The notes under the pieces are model-generated. The model saw nothing but the letters and a program-made list of their open reading frames with translations. It did no database searches and was not told the DNA's origin. This document shows positions 8,431 through 16,515 of a DNA stretch of 64,000 nt, piece after piece (the first letter of the stretch is position 1; each line of letters starts with the position of its first letter). This stretch comes from CAHJXG01 sp964235485. Lineage in GTDB: Bacteria; Pseudomonadota; Alphaproteobacteria; Acetobacterales; Acetobacteraceae. The DNA lies in the NCBI GenBank assembly GCA_964235485.1, contig CAXSAZ010000016.1:1-64000 (forward strand), written 5' to 3'. A program made the translations under genes and the position numbers.

Positions 8431-10016
8431 GCGGCGCCGGCGCGCTGCTCAGCATCGAGGGCCTGACGGTGGCGCTGCCGCCCGGCGGCGACCGGCCCCA
8501 TGCCGTCGAGGACGTGACGATGGCGCTCTCCCCCGGGGAAATCCTGTGCATCGTGGGGGAAAGCGGCTCGGGCAAGTCGGTGGCCGTCAATGCCGCCATG
8601 GGGCTGCTGCCGCCGTCGCTCCGCGTGGCGGCCGGGCGCATCATGCTGGAAGGGCAGGACGTGCTGCGCTTTTCCGCGCCGAAGCTGCGGGCGTTGCGGG
8701 GCGCGCGGATCGGGATGGTGTTCCAGGAGCCGATGACCGCACTCAACCCGCTGATGCGGGTGCGGGACCAGGTGGCGGAGGTCATGGAGGTGCACGGCGT
8801 CCCGGTCGGCCGCCGCGTCGGGGAGCTGCTGGAAGCGGTCGGCCTGCCCGACCCGGCCGCCATCGCCCGGGCCTACCCGCACCAGCTCAGCGGCGGGCAG
8901 CGGCAGCGCGTGATGATCGCGGCCGCCCTGGCCCTGGAGCCGGCCGTGCTGATCGCCGATGAACCCACCACGGCGCTCGATGTCACCACGCAGATGCAGA
9001 TCCTGCGCTTGATCCGCGACCTGCGGCAGCGGCGCGGCACCGGCGTGCTGTTCGTGACGCACGACTTCGGCGTGGTGGCGGAGATCGCGGACCGGGTTGC
9101 CGTGATGCAGAAGGGCCGGGTCGTCGAGCAAGGCCCGGCTGCCGCCGTGCTCGGCGCCCCACAGCACCCGTACACGCAGCAGTTGATCGCCGCCGTGCCG
9201 CACCGCCCGCCCGGCCGGCGCGCGCCTGTGCCCGGGCCGCCGCTGCTGGAGCTGGTCGGCGTCACCAAGACCTACCGTGGCCGCCGCGCCGTGCCGGCGG
9301 TGCAGGACGCCACCCTGCGCATCGCGCGCGGCGAGACGCTGGGGCTGGTGGGCGAGAGCGGTTCCGGCAAAAGCACGCTGGCCCGCTGCGTGGTCCGTCT
9401 GGTGCGGCCCGAGGGCGGCGCCATCCGCTTCGACGGCACCGACCTGCAGCCCTTGTCGCGCCGGGGCTGGGCGCCCTACCGCAAGCGCATCCAGATGGTG
9501 TTCCAGGACCCGGCGTCCTCGCTGAACCCGCGGCGCCGGGTCGGCGACATCGTGGCGGAGGGCCTGGTGACGCACGGGATGCCGCGCGCCGCGGCCCGCG
9601 CCCGCGCCGCGGAGCTGCTGCGCCTCGTGCAGCTCGAACCCGGCGCCGCCGGGCGCTTCCCGCACGAGTTCAGCGGCGGGCAGCGGCAGCGGATCGGCAT
9701 CGCCCGCGCCCTGGCGCTGGAGCCGGAGCTGCTGATCGCCGACGAGCCGGTCAGCGCGCTGGACGTGTCGGTGCAGGCGCAGGTGCTGGCAATGCTGGAG
9801 GAGTTGCGCACCCGCTTGAACCTGACGATGCTGTTCATCACCCACGACCTACGGGTGGCGGCGCAGGTGTGCGACCGGGTGGCGGTGATGCGGCGCGGCG
9901 TCATCGTGGAGCAGGGGCCGACGGCGGATGTCTTCGCGCGCCCGGCCCACGACTACACGCGCGCCCTGCTGGACAGCATCCCAGGCCAGCGTGGCGCGGG
10001 GACCGCCCGGCCATAG
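8427..10016 (+). CDS. ABC transporter ATP-binding protein, two fused ATPase domains (DppD-DppF type)
   Basis: 529 residues from GTG 8427 (overlapping the permease stop). Two complete nucleotide-binding domains are fused. Domain 1 (~1-255): Walker A GESGSGKSVA, signature LSGGQRQRV, Walker B VLIADEPTTALD. Domain 2 (~270-525): Walker A GESGSGKST, signature FSGGQRQRIG, Walker B LLIADEPVSALD. Both carry the dipeptide-importer Q-loops VFQEPMTALNP and VFQDPASSLNP. It powers uptake with the two upstream permeases. By contrast the second peptide operon in this window (55126-57158) keeps the two ATPases as separate genes. Confidence 0.92.
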   Translation: MSGAGALLSIEGLTVALPPGGDRPHAVEDVTMALSPGEILCIVGESGSGKSVAVNAAMGLLPPSLRVAAGRIMLEGQDVLRFSAPKLRALRGARIGMVFQEPMTALNPLMRVRDQVAEVMEVHGVPVGRRVGELLEAVGLPDPAAIARAYPHQLSGGQRQRVMIAAALALEPAVLIADEPTTALDVTTQMQILRLIRDLRQRRGTGVLFVTHDFGVVAEIADRVAVMQKGRVVEQGPAAAVLGAPQHPYTQQLIAAVPHRPPGRRAPVPGPPLLELVGVTKTYRGRRAVPAVQDATLRIARGETLGLVGESGSGKSTLARCVVRLVRPEGGAIRFDGTDLQPLSRRGWAPYRKRIQMVFQDPASSLNPRRRVGDIVAEGLVTHGMPRAAARARAAELLRLVQLEPGAAGRFPHEFSGGQRQRIGIARALALEPELLIADEPVSALDVSVQAQVLAMLEELRTRLNLTMLFITHDLRVAAQVCDRVAVMRRGVIVEQGPTADVFARPAHDYTRALLDSIPGQRGAGTARP

Positions 10017-10108
10017 GCGCTGAAACGTTGGGCTGCATCGGCCTGCTGCGATGGGATATGGCATATGACCCGGACCGCCCCGCACCTGCCTTCGCGAGAC
10101 TTGGCGAC

Positions 10109-11323
10109 ATGACGGCCACGGCGGACGTGGTGGTGGTCGGGCTGGGCGCGGTCGGCAGCGCCACCCTGCACCGGCTGGCGCTGCGCGGCGTGCGCGCCGT
10201 CGGCATCGACCGCTTCGACCCGCCGCATGACCGCGGCTCCACCCATGGCGAAAGCCGCATCACGCGCCTCGCCGTCGCGGAGGGTCCGGCCTACGTTCCC
10301 CTGGCGCGCCGCTCCCACCAGATTTGGCGCGAGCTGGAGGAGCAGACGGGCGAGCGGCTGTTCCTGCCCGTGGGCATGTTGATGATCGGCGAGGGAGATG
10401 GCGCGCCAAGCCATGGGCAAAAAGGCTTCCTCGGCAGCACCCTCGGCATCGCGCGCACCTACGCGGTCCCGCATGAGGTCCTCGACAGCACGGAAATCCG
10501 CCGGCGCTACCCGCAGTTCCAGGTGCGGGACGCCGACCGCGGGTATTTTGAACCCGGCGCCGGCGTCCTGTTCCCCGAACGCTGCGTCGCGGCCCAACTT
10601 CGCCTCGCGCGCGAGAAGGGCGCGGCCGTGCGGACCGGGGAAACGGTGCTGGCCCTTGAACCTTGCGGCAGCGGCGTCGCCGTGGTGACGGACAAGGGCC
10701 GGGTCGAGGCAGGCCGGGCCGTGCTGGCGGCAGGCGCCTGGCTGCCGGGCCTGGCCGGGGGCGCGCTGCCGTGGCTGACCAGCGTGCACCGCCAAGTGCT
10801 GCTGTGGTTCGCGCCGGACGAGCCGGCGCTTTACGACCCCGCGCGCTGCCCCGTCTTCATCTGGATGCACGGCGCAGGGGAGGAGGACTACCTTTACGGC
10901 TTCCCGATCCTTCCTGGCGGGTCCGGCGTGAAGGCCGCCAGCGAACGCTACGGCGGCCACGTCGATCCGGACTTGGTGGACCGGGCGGTTTCCGAGACGG
11001 AAGCCCGGGCGATCTTTGACCGCCACATCGACGGGCGGCTGCGCGGCGTGACGAGCCGGGTCATAAGGGCGGCGACGTGCCTGTACACGGTGACGCCTGA
11101 CGCCGGGTTCATCGTGGACCGGCTGTGGGAGGACGGCACGGTGCTTGCGGCGTCGGCCTGTTCCGGGCACGGCTTCAAGCACTCCCCGGCGCTTGGCGAG
11201 CACCTGGCAGCCATGGCGACCGAACCGGGCTTTGCGGGGGAGGCAAGCTTCGCCCTGGGCCGGTTCGCGCCGGAGGCCTTGTCGCCCAGCAGCGCGCCGC
11301 AAGCTTCGGGCACCCGGTCGTAG
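10109..11323 (+). CDS. Monomeric sarcosine oxidase / N-methyltryptophan oxidase-like FAD enzyme
   Basis: 404 residues from ATG 10109. FAD motif VVGLGAVGSATLHRLALRG at residues ~8-26, then FDPPHDRGSTHGESRITRLA, the hallmark of the SoxA/MTOX family with a conserved Arg; the covalent-flavin Cys region reads ATCLYTVTPDAGFIVD (~residue 330), followed by SGHGFKHSPALGE. The enzyme oxidises secondary amino groups (N-methyl or N-alkyl amino acids) with O2. It follows the importer operon after 92 bp and probably works on the imported compound. The last ~17 residues (APEALSPSS...) extend past the usual end and lie against a decayed gene on the other strand, so the original C-terminus may have been altered. 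Confidence 0.87.
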   Translation: MTATADVVVVGLGAVGSATLHRLALRGVRAVGIDRFDPPHDRGSTHGESRITRLAVAEGPAYVPLARRSHQIWRELEEQTGERLFLPVGMLMIGEGDGAPSHGQKGFLGSTLGIARTYAVPHEVLDSTEIRRRYPQFQVRDADRGYFEPGAGVLFPERCVAAQLRLAREKGAAVRTGETVLALEPCGSGVAVVTDKGRVEAGRAVLAAGAWLPGLAGGALPWLTSVHRQVLLWFAPDEPALYDPARCPVFIWMHGAGEEDYLYGFPILPGGSGVKAASERYGGHVDPDLVDRAVSETEARAIFDRHIDGRLRGVTSRVIRAATCLYTVTPDAGFIVDRLWEDGTVLAASACSGHGFKHSPALGEHLAAMATEPGFAGEASFALGRFAPEALSPSSAPQASGTRS

Positions 11324-11327
11324 CCGC

Positions 11328-11488
11328 TGGAATCGGCCCGCTTCCAGCACGCGGGCAATGTGCTCGTAGCGGCCGGGGGTGAGCAGGTCGCCCACCGTCG
11401 ACTCCGGGTGCCGCTACGCGCCGTGGTGGTGGCAGGTGGGTCCGGTCATCAGAAACGCGATGAGGTGCATCTGCCGCCGACCCTGCAT
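11328..11488 (-). pseudogene. NtaA/DszA-family flavin monooxygenase, N-terminal relic with in-frame stop
   Basis: The minus strand from ATG 11488 reads QMHLIAFLMTGPTCHHHGA, then TAG, then RHPESTVGDLLTPGRYEHIA and RVLEAGRF. This is the N-terminus of a nitrilotriacetate-monooxygenase-type LLM flavoenzyme, where the stop codon occupies the position normally coding Trp (HHGAWRHP; TGG to TAG). Homology ends at ~11330, so only ~54 codons remain. It is separate from the intact family member at 12689. Confidence 0.75.
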
Positions 11489-11613
11489 GGTCCCGCCCTC
11501 CCCTGTTGCGCCGTCCGCGGCCTCGCAGGGTAGCAAGATCGGTGCCGGGAGCCGGGCACGGAACGTGCTTCGCTTGCCGGCACGTATCCGCCCCGAACGC
11601 CAGGAGCCGCCCC

Positions 11614-12525
11614 ATGCCCGCGATCTTCCTCGACTGCACCGACGACCTGGCCCCGCTTTGGGAAGCCGTGCGGCAACCGGGCGACCCGGCGGTCGCGGTC
11701 AACATGGCGCCGGGGCAGCCCGCGGACATCCCCGCCCTGCTGGCCGGCTACGACGTGTGCATCGACGACCACAGCTACTTCGACGCCGCCACCCTGTCCC
11801 GCTGCGCCGGGCTGAAGCGGATCGTGTTCCTCGGCACCGGCGCGTCCTCCTTTATCGACCTGGCGGCGGCGGAACGCCGCGGCATCGCGGTGGACACCAT
11901 CAAGGGCTATGGCGACACCACGGTGGCCGAGCACACGCTCGCCCTGGCCCTGGCCGCCGCCCGCGATGTGGCGCGCATGGACCGCGAGGTCCGGGCCGGG
12001 CAATGGCGGCAGGCCGCGGGCGTGCAACTGCTGGGCAAGACGCTCGGCATCATCGGCCTGGGCGGCATCGGGCGGGAAGTGGCGCGCATGGCGAACGGGC
12101 TTGGCATGGCGGTGCTGGCCTGGAACCGCAGCCCGGTTTCCGACGCCCTCGTGCCCGGCGCCGGCGCCGCGCTGGACGACGTGCTGGCGCGCTCCGACAT
12201 CCTATGCCTGACCTTGGCGCTGAACGAGGCCACGCGCGGCTTCCTGGACGAAGGCAAGCTGGCCCGCACCAAGCCCGGCGTCATCGTCGTCAACACGGCG
12301 CGCGCCGACCTGGTGGACAACGCGGCCCTGTTCCGCCTGCTGGCGTCCGGGCACGTCCGGCACGCCGCCCTCGACGTGTTCTCGCCCGAGCCGCCGTTGC
12401 CGGACGACCCGCTGCTGAGCCTGCCCAACGTGACGCTGACGGCGCACGCGGGGTTCATGACGCCGGAAGCGACGATGACCATGCTGCGCCGGGCACTCGA
12501 CCTCGTGGTCGCGGCTGGCTCCTAG
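11614..12525 (+). CDS. D-isomer-specific 2-hydroxyacid dehydrogenase
   Basis: 303 residues from ATG 11614, preceded by CAGGAG at 8-bp spacing. The Rossmann NAD motif is GIIGLGGIGREVARM (~residue 143-157). The family catalytic positions are seen: Arg in VNTARADLVD (~229), Glu in DVFSPEPPLP (~257), and His in LTAHAGFMT (~278). It reduces or oxidises 2-keto/2-hydroxy acids with NAD(P). It sits between the amine-oxidase-like and the flavin-monooxygenase genes, where it could process the keto acid released by the oxidase. The substrate is not identified. Confidence 0.87.
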   Translation: MPAIFLDCTDDLAPLWEAVRQPGDPAVAVNMAPGQPADIPALLAGYDVCIDDHSYFDAATLSRCAGLKRIVFLGTGASSFIDLAAAERRGIAVDTIKGYGDTTVAEHTLALALAAARDVARMDREVRAGQWRQAAGVQLLGKTLGIIGLGGIGREVARMANGLGMAVLAWNRSPVSDALVPGAGAALDDVLARSDILCLTLALNEATRGFLDEGKLARTKPGVIVVNTARADLVDNAALFRLLASGHVRHAALDVFSPEPPLPDDPLLSLPNVTLTAHAGFMTPEATMTMLRRALDLVVAAGS

Positions 12526-12688
12526 CAGCGCCTGCGTTTCCGAACGCCGCGAAGACCTCGGCCAGGCCGTCCTCGATATGGACGGATTGAGATGGGTTGG
12601 CGGTTGCTGGGCTTCCACGACGCTTGCCCGGCGTGGCGGCGCTGGCACGCCCCATGCTTCGTTCACCCCGCAATCAAGGAGCCGCTGT

Positions 12689-14002
12689 ATGTCCGCCAAC
12701 CCGTTCCATCTCGCCTGGTTCCTCCAGGGATCGAGCATCCAAGCCTGGGGCGAGCAATGGAGCGGCAACATCAGCGAGGAATGGATGTCGGCCGAGATGT
12801 TCCTCGACCTCGCCCGCTCCATCGAGCGCGCCTGCTTCGACTACCTGCTGATCGAGGACTCCATCTATATCGGGCAGAATTGGCAGGACTCGCGCGACAT
12901 GTTCCTGAAGAACGGCATGTCCGTGCCGCGTCAGGAGCCGTCGGTAGTGGCCGCGCTCATGGCGGCAGCGACCTCGCGGCTGGGGATCGTGCCGACGCTT
13001 TCGACCTTTGCCTACCACCCGTACCTGACTGCCCGGATCGTCGGCACGCTGGACCAGGTGTCGGGCGGCCGGGCCGGGTGGAACATGGTGACCGGCAGCT
13101 CCGACTATTCCGGCCAGAACTTCGGGCTGGACAGGCTGCCGGAGCATGACACGCGCTACGAGATGGCGGCCGAGTATATCGACGTGGTGACGCGGCTGTG
13201 GGATAGCTGGGAACCCGGCGCCATCGTCGCGGACCGCAAGACGGGCGTGCTGATCGACCCCTCGAAGGTCCACACCATCGACTTCAAGGGCGAGCACTAC
13301 GCAAGCCGCGGCCCGTTGAACTCCGGCCCCTGCCCGCAAGGCCGCCCGGTCATCGCGCAGGCCGGCGGGTCGGCCAAAGGGCGTGAAACCGCCGCGCGCT
13401 ACGCCGACACGGTGGTGGCGCACCCGAAGGGGGTGCAGGCCATGAAGGACTACCGCCAGGACGTGCGGATGCGGATGCGCGCGGCCGGGCGGGACCCCGA
13501 CACCTGCAAGGTGCTGTTCATGGCGACCCCGGTGCTGGCCAACACGGATGAGGAAGCCCAGGCCCGCGCCGCGAAGCGCGGCGTCGCCACCACCGAGGAG
13601 GTCCATCGGCGGCTGGCCCAGATGGGATGGACCACGAACATCGACTTTTCCGGCTACGACCTCGACGCCCCGGTGGGCGAGCTGACCACCAACGGCCACC
13701 AGTCCAGCCTGGCCAACTTCCTGAAAAAGGCCGGCGGGCGCACGCTGCGCGAGGCGATCCTCGCCTACACCAGCCATGGCGGCAGCGTGGACCTGGTGGG
13801 CACGCCGGAAACGGTCGCGGCGCAGATGGACGAGGCGATGCAGGAAGTGGGCGGCGACGGCTTTCTGCTGGTTTTGCCGAACGTCAGCCGCAAAACGGTG
13901 ACGGAGGTGACGGACGGGCTGATCCCCGCGCTGCAGCAGCGCGGGCTGGTGCGGCGCGCCTACGCGCACAAGCAGTTCCGCGATAATCTTCTGGAGTTCT
14001 GA
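12689..14002 (+). CDS. LLM-class flavin-dependent monooxygenase (NtaA/SnaA/DszA family)
   Basis: 437 residues from ATG 12689, with AAGGAG eight bases upstream. The product has the nitrilotriacetate monooxygenase pattern: FDYLLIEDSIYIG near residue 50, RQEPSVVAALMAAATSRLGI (~90), LDQVSGGRAGWNMVTGSS (~128-145), RYEMAAEYIDVVTRLWDSW (~155-175) and FKGEHYASRGPLN. It would use FMNH2 delivered by a separate reductase and O2 to oxidise a substrate, in this family often a C-N or C-S bond. No flavin reductase is nearby. The 163 bp upstream shows no recognisable gene. Confidence 0.88.
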   Translation: MSANPFHLAWFLQGSSIQAWGEQWSGNISEEWMSAEMFLDLARSIERACFDYLLIEDSIYIGQNWQDSRDMFLKNGMSVPRQEPSVVAALMAAATSRLGIVPTLSTFAYHPYLTARIVGTLDQVSGGRAGWNMVTGSSDYSGQNFGLDRLPEHDTRYEMAAEYIDVVTRLWDSWEPGAIVADRKTGVLIDPSKVHTIDFKGEHYASRGPLNSGPCPQGRPVIAQAGGSAKGRETAARYADTVVAHPKGVQAMKDYRQDVRMRMRAAGRDPDTCKVLFMATPVLANTDEEAQARAAKRGVATTEEVHRRLAQMGWTTNIDFSGYDLDAPVGELTTNGHQSSLANFLKKAGGRTLREAILAYTSHGGSVDLVGTPETVAAQMDEAMQEVGGDGFLLVLPNVSRKTVTEVTDGLIPALQQRGLVRRAYAHKQFRDNLLEF

Positions 14003-14012
14003 CATGCTGATT

Positions 14013-14074
14013 GCCCGGCCTGCCGGGCGGGGCGCACACCGGTATGAGCACGCGGATGCAGCGCTGCATCCGCG
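14013..14074. terminator. Two hairpins after the monooxygenase gene
   Basis: GCCCGGC-CT-GCCGGGC (14013-14028) is followed by a 24-bp perfect palindrome at 14051-14074 (half-site CGCGGATGCAGC). They lie 11-72 bp after the stop codon. No T-tract follows either, so they may be factor-assisted or mRNA-end-protecting terminators rather than classical intrinsic ones. The region from here to 14358 otherwise holds only a small possible relic ORF. Confidence 0.45.
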
Positions 14075-14169
14075 CTACGTCGGGGACACCAGGGTCAAGT
14101 CCGGTATTATGTAGCACCTGCCACCACAGGAACATAGATGCTGCTCTGCCCTGGCCGTAGAATTGGCCC

Positions 14170-14268
14170 ATGGACACGAGCAACCCCGTTCCTCACGGCC
14201 TGCTGCGCAAGCGCCAGGAGATCGCCGACAAGCTGGATGGGAAGAACCAGCGGTGGGGGCTGGCGTAG
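14170..14268 (+). CDS. Small ORF, probable remnant of a 'LLRKRxEIA' accessory protein
   Basis: 32 codons from ATG 14170 encode MDTSNPVPHGLLRKRQEIAD then KLDGKNQRWGLA. The GLLRKRxEIA segment resembles the N-terminus of small hypothetical proteins often found beside recombinases and transposons, in which a longer coiled coil normally follows. Here the similarity stops after ~12 residues, so I read it as a truncated remnant. No clear ribosome binding site is seen. Low confidence that it is expressed. Confidence 0.3.
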   Translation: MDTSNPVPHGLLRKRQEIADKLDGKNQRWGLA

Positions 14269-14358
14269 GGCAGAGCGAAGACGCCTTGCTGATCCGAGTG
14301 GCGCAGGCAAGACGCATCGCCTAGATTCTTGACGACTCAGTGAGACAGGTTCCCTGAC

Positions 14359-14640
14359 ATGGCTATTTTCGCCGTCATTGTTCAAGCTGGGCCGGGTGCT
14401 GACGGGCTGACGACAGCCATTCGGCGGCACTTCGACAAGGCGAACTACCAGCTTGACGGGGATCGGGGATGGTTGGTTGCCGGCAAGGCAACGGCCAAAG
14501 AGGTTTCCGATACGCTCGGCATCACGGACGGCACGACCGGGGCGGCTTTGGTGGTTGAAGTAGCGTCCTATTTCGGGCGAGCCAATCCAGGCATTTGGAC
14601 CTGGATCAAGGACAATTGGGAAACCGGCAAGAATGGCTGA
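14359..14640 (+). CDS. Hypothetical small cytosolic protein
   Basis: 93 residues from ATG 14359. Not recognised with certainty. It has alternating hydrophobic strands (MAIFAVIVQAG at the start, TGAALVVEVASYFG near residue 65) and ends WTWIKDNWETGKNG, suggesting a compact alpha/beta fold. It resembles small proteins found in accessory islands. It overlaps the next gene by 8 bp (ATG 14633 within its end), so both are translated together. Base composition here is visibly less GC-rich than in neighbouring operons, consistent with horizontal acquisition. Confidence 0.65.
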   Translation: MAIFAVIVQAGPGADGLTTAIRRHFDKANYQLDGDRGWLVAGKATAKEVSDTLGITDGTTGAALVVEVASYFGRANPGIWTWIKDNWETGKNG

Positions 14641-15064
14641 GAAGCCCGGCAACGGATCAAGCGAGACTGCGCCGCCGGACGTTTTCGCGCTGGTGACGCC
14701 CCGCGCGCCACGCTCTTACGACGAGCCGTCGCCAGAAGAAGCCATGGCTGAGGTTCGTGGCTTGCTCAGCGAATTGAGAAAGGCGGTCGGAGAGGTTGCC
14801 GCCAAGGTCGATGCTCAAGGGCAATCTGCCGCAGAAACCAAGGAACTGCTGCGCCAGTTGGCACCGAAGATTGAGGACGTTGCCGGGTTCGTGAAGCACC
14901 GCGTTCCCGTCCTTGCGGATAAAGCCGATCTGGAAAGGATGGCAGCCGGGTTGCGGGCCGAGATTGAGAAGCGTCCGACGCGGCGGCAAGCGATCTTGGA
15001 CATGGTTTGGGTTTTCACCTTGATTACGGGCGCAATCACTTTTGGGAGCCGGTCTGTGCGCTAG
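14633..15064 (+). CDS. Hypothetical coiled-coil protein with C-terminal membrane helix
   Basis: 143 residues. The N-terminal ~35 residues are polar and disordered-looking. A predicted coiled coil follows (AMAEVRGLLSELRKAVGEVA to roughly residue 110, heptad-like Leu/Val spacing), then a hydrophobic segment VWVFTLITGAITFGS (~124-138) as a likely single C-terminal membrane anchor. It partners the 93-residue protein upstream through an 8-bp overlap. It ends 3 bp into a convergent IS1595 relic. No function is assigned; the pair looks like a transferred module. Confidence 0.65.
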   Translation: MAEKPGNGSSETAPPDVFALVTPRAPRSYDEPSPEEAMAEVRGLLSELRKAVGEVAAKVDAQGQSAAETKELLRQLAPKIEDVAGFVKHRVPVLADKADLERMAAGLRAEIEKRPTRRQAILDMVWVFTLITGAITFGSRSVR

Positions 15065-15430
15065 ATGGCGGTTGCCCGCTGCCAATACCCGCAAAAGTCC
15101 ACCGAAGGCCGCGCCTTCATCGCCAGCCTGACCACGCCCTGCACCTGGCCGCCATTGTCCGTCCGGCATTGCCCCTCGCGCCAGGCACTCTCTTGGGCGT
15201 AGCGGGCCAAGTAAGCGCCCGCGATGTGGTGACGGTGGCCCGTCTCAGCACGGCGCAGGCGGCTAAAGAAGCTCTCCGCGCCATTGGTGCAGGCAATGCC
15301 GTCGCTGTAGGAGAGTTGGTGGTTGATCCGCTTCACCACGTAATGACCATGCAGGTCGTTCCAGCCATTCGCGTCGTCGGCATGGGCCGCCGGGCGGGTT
15401 ACCTGCCCGTTTCCCGAAACGATGGATATA
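15061..15430 (-). mobile_element. IS1595-family transposase relic (C-terminal part)
   Basis: The minus strand from ~15425 to the stop at 15061 encodes the C-terminal ~120 residues of an IS1595 transposase: HADDANGWNDLHGHYVVKR (catalytic-domain start), INHQLSYSDG, CTNGAESFFSRLRRAE with the conserved N/E pair, HHIAGAYLARYAQESAWRE, and VDFCGYWQR at the end. The first ~200 residues are absent. The 170 bp upstream of it (15431-15600) holds no recognisable gene. Confidence 0.8.
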
Positions 15431-15604
15431 GGAGTCGTCGAATTGCGGCCAACCAGTGCGGTGGTGGCTGGCGGGGTGGGAAAGGCAAGCGAGCCGACAC
15501 CGTGGATGAAGCCGGCAAGCCCCGGTGCGCGGCGGCATAGGGTGGTCCCGCCCGGAGGTCGTCTGCGTCGCTCCGTCCGCAACCATCGGCCGCGGTTTCC
15601 CGCA

Positions 15605-15696
15605 CAGCGGCACCTTGAGGCCGCGCCCGGCGGTGTCCCCCGCGAGGCCAGCCCCGTTGACGCCGCTGTCGGTAACGGCGATGTCGCCCAGCGTGC
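15605..15696 (-). pseudogene. glpD (glycerol-3-phosphate dehydrogenase) N-terminal relic, copy 1
   Basis: Directly after the stop of the HAD gene, the minus strand reads DIAVTDSGVNGAGLAGDTAG then RGLKVPLC. This matches the GlpD N-terminal FAD-binding segment (family pattern D-hydrophobic-VIGGGxNGAGIARDAAGRGLxVxLxE). The first glycines of the dinucleotide motif are already lost (TDSG instead of GGG). Nothing further of GlpD is present before the IS1595 relic. A second, better preserved relic is at 33427-33596. Confidence 0.6.
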
Positions 15697-16512
15697 TTAC
15701 CGGGCCTGCGCAGCCACGCGCCGGGCGGCGAGGATGCGTTCGGCCACCTCGACAAAGCCGAAGCCGCCCTCGGCCGCCGCGACATAGGCCGGCTCGGCGT
15801 CCATATCCCCCTGGAAGCCCAGCACGTTGGCCACCCCGCAGGCGAGCGGAAAGAAGCCGAACATGGGCGCGTCGTTCGGGCTGTCGCCGACATAGACAAC
15901 CCGCTCCCGCTCCCGGTCGATGTCCAGCCCGAGGATGTCGGCGGCGAAGCGGCGCGCTGTCGTGAGCTTGTCGTAATGCCCGAACCAGCCGTTGACGTGG
16001 ATGGACGACACCTTGGCCACCGCCCCTTCCTGCGCAAAGATCGAGCAGATGCGCGCAACGGCGTCCTTGCCGAGCGGGGGCACGTCCTCGCAGAAGTCTA
16101 TGGCCAGGTCCGCCTCGCGATACAACTGGTCGCCGGCGACGGCCGTGCCGGGCACCTCGGCCAGCACGCGGTCGCGCACCCGGTCCAGCCGCTCGCGGTT
16201 GCGCCGGCGCTCCTGGTCGGTGGCGGAGAACACGCGCCGCATCCGCTTCCCGGCCCGGTCGTAGGCGAAGTAGAAGGCGCCGTTCTCGCCCACCACCCCA
16301 TCGACCGGCCAGAACCGGGCGATCATGTCGCACCAGCCCGCGGGCCGCCCGGTGACGGGAACAACCGCCAGGCCCGCCGCCTGCAGGTCCTCAAGCGCCT
16401 GGTAGGCGACGGCGGGCAGCCGCCCGGCATGGGTGATCGTGTCGTCGATGTCGGCGAACACGGCGCAGACCGCCGCGGCGGCGGCGTCGGGCATGTCGCG
16501 GACGGGGCGCAC
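15697..16512 (-). CDS. HAD-superfamily (type IIB) phosphatase
   Basis: 271 residues from GTG 16512, 3 bp after the stop of the glycerol-1-phosphate dehydrogenase gene. HAD motifs: FADIDDTIT with nucleophile Asp21 and Asp23, VPVTGRPAG (motif II, ~54-62), and YVGDSPNDAPMFG (motif IV, ~215). The cap lies between motifs II and III, as in mannosyl-3-phosphoglycerate/sucrose-phosphate phosphatases. It would remove phosphate from a small sugar or polyol phosphate. Pairing with a G1P dehydrogenase recalls AraL-AraM of the Bacillus ara operon, although AraL is of another HAD class. The substrate is inferred, not shown. Confidence 0.82.
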   Translation of the reverse strand: MRPVRDMPDAAAAAVCAVFADIDDTITHAGRLPAVAYQALEDLQAAGLAVVPVTGRPAGWCDMIARFWPVDGVVGENGAFYFAYDRAGKRMRRVFSATDQERRRNRERLDRVRDRVLAEVPGTAVAGDQLYREADLAIDFCEDVPPLGKDAVARICSIFAQEGAVAKVSSIHVNGWFGHYDKLTTARRFAADILGLDIDRERERVVYVGDSPNDAPMFGFFPLACGVANVLGFQGDMDAEPAYVAAAEGGFGFVEVAERILAARRVAAQAR

Positions 16513-16515
16513 CGC

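Noticed and set aside
12526..12688. Minus-strand peptide PSQSVHIEDGLAEVFAAF near the start of the monooxygenase, possible gene remnant
   Set aside because: It looks protein-like but I could not tie it to any family, and it lies in a short gap, so I did not list it.
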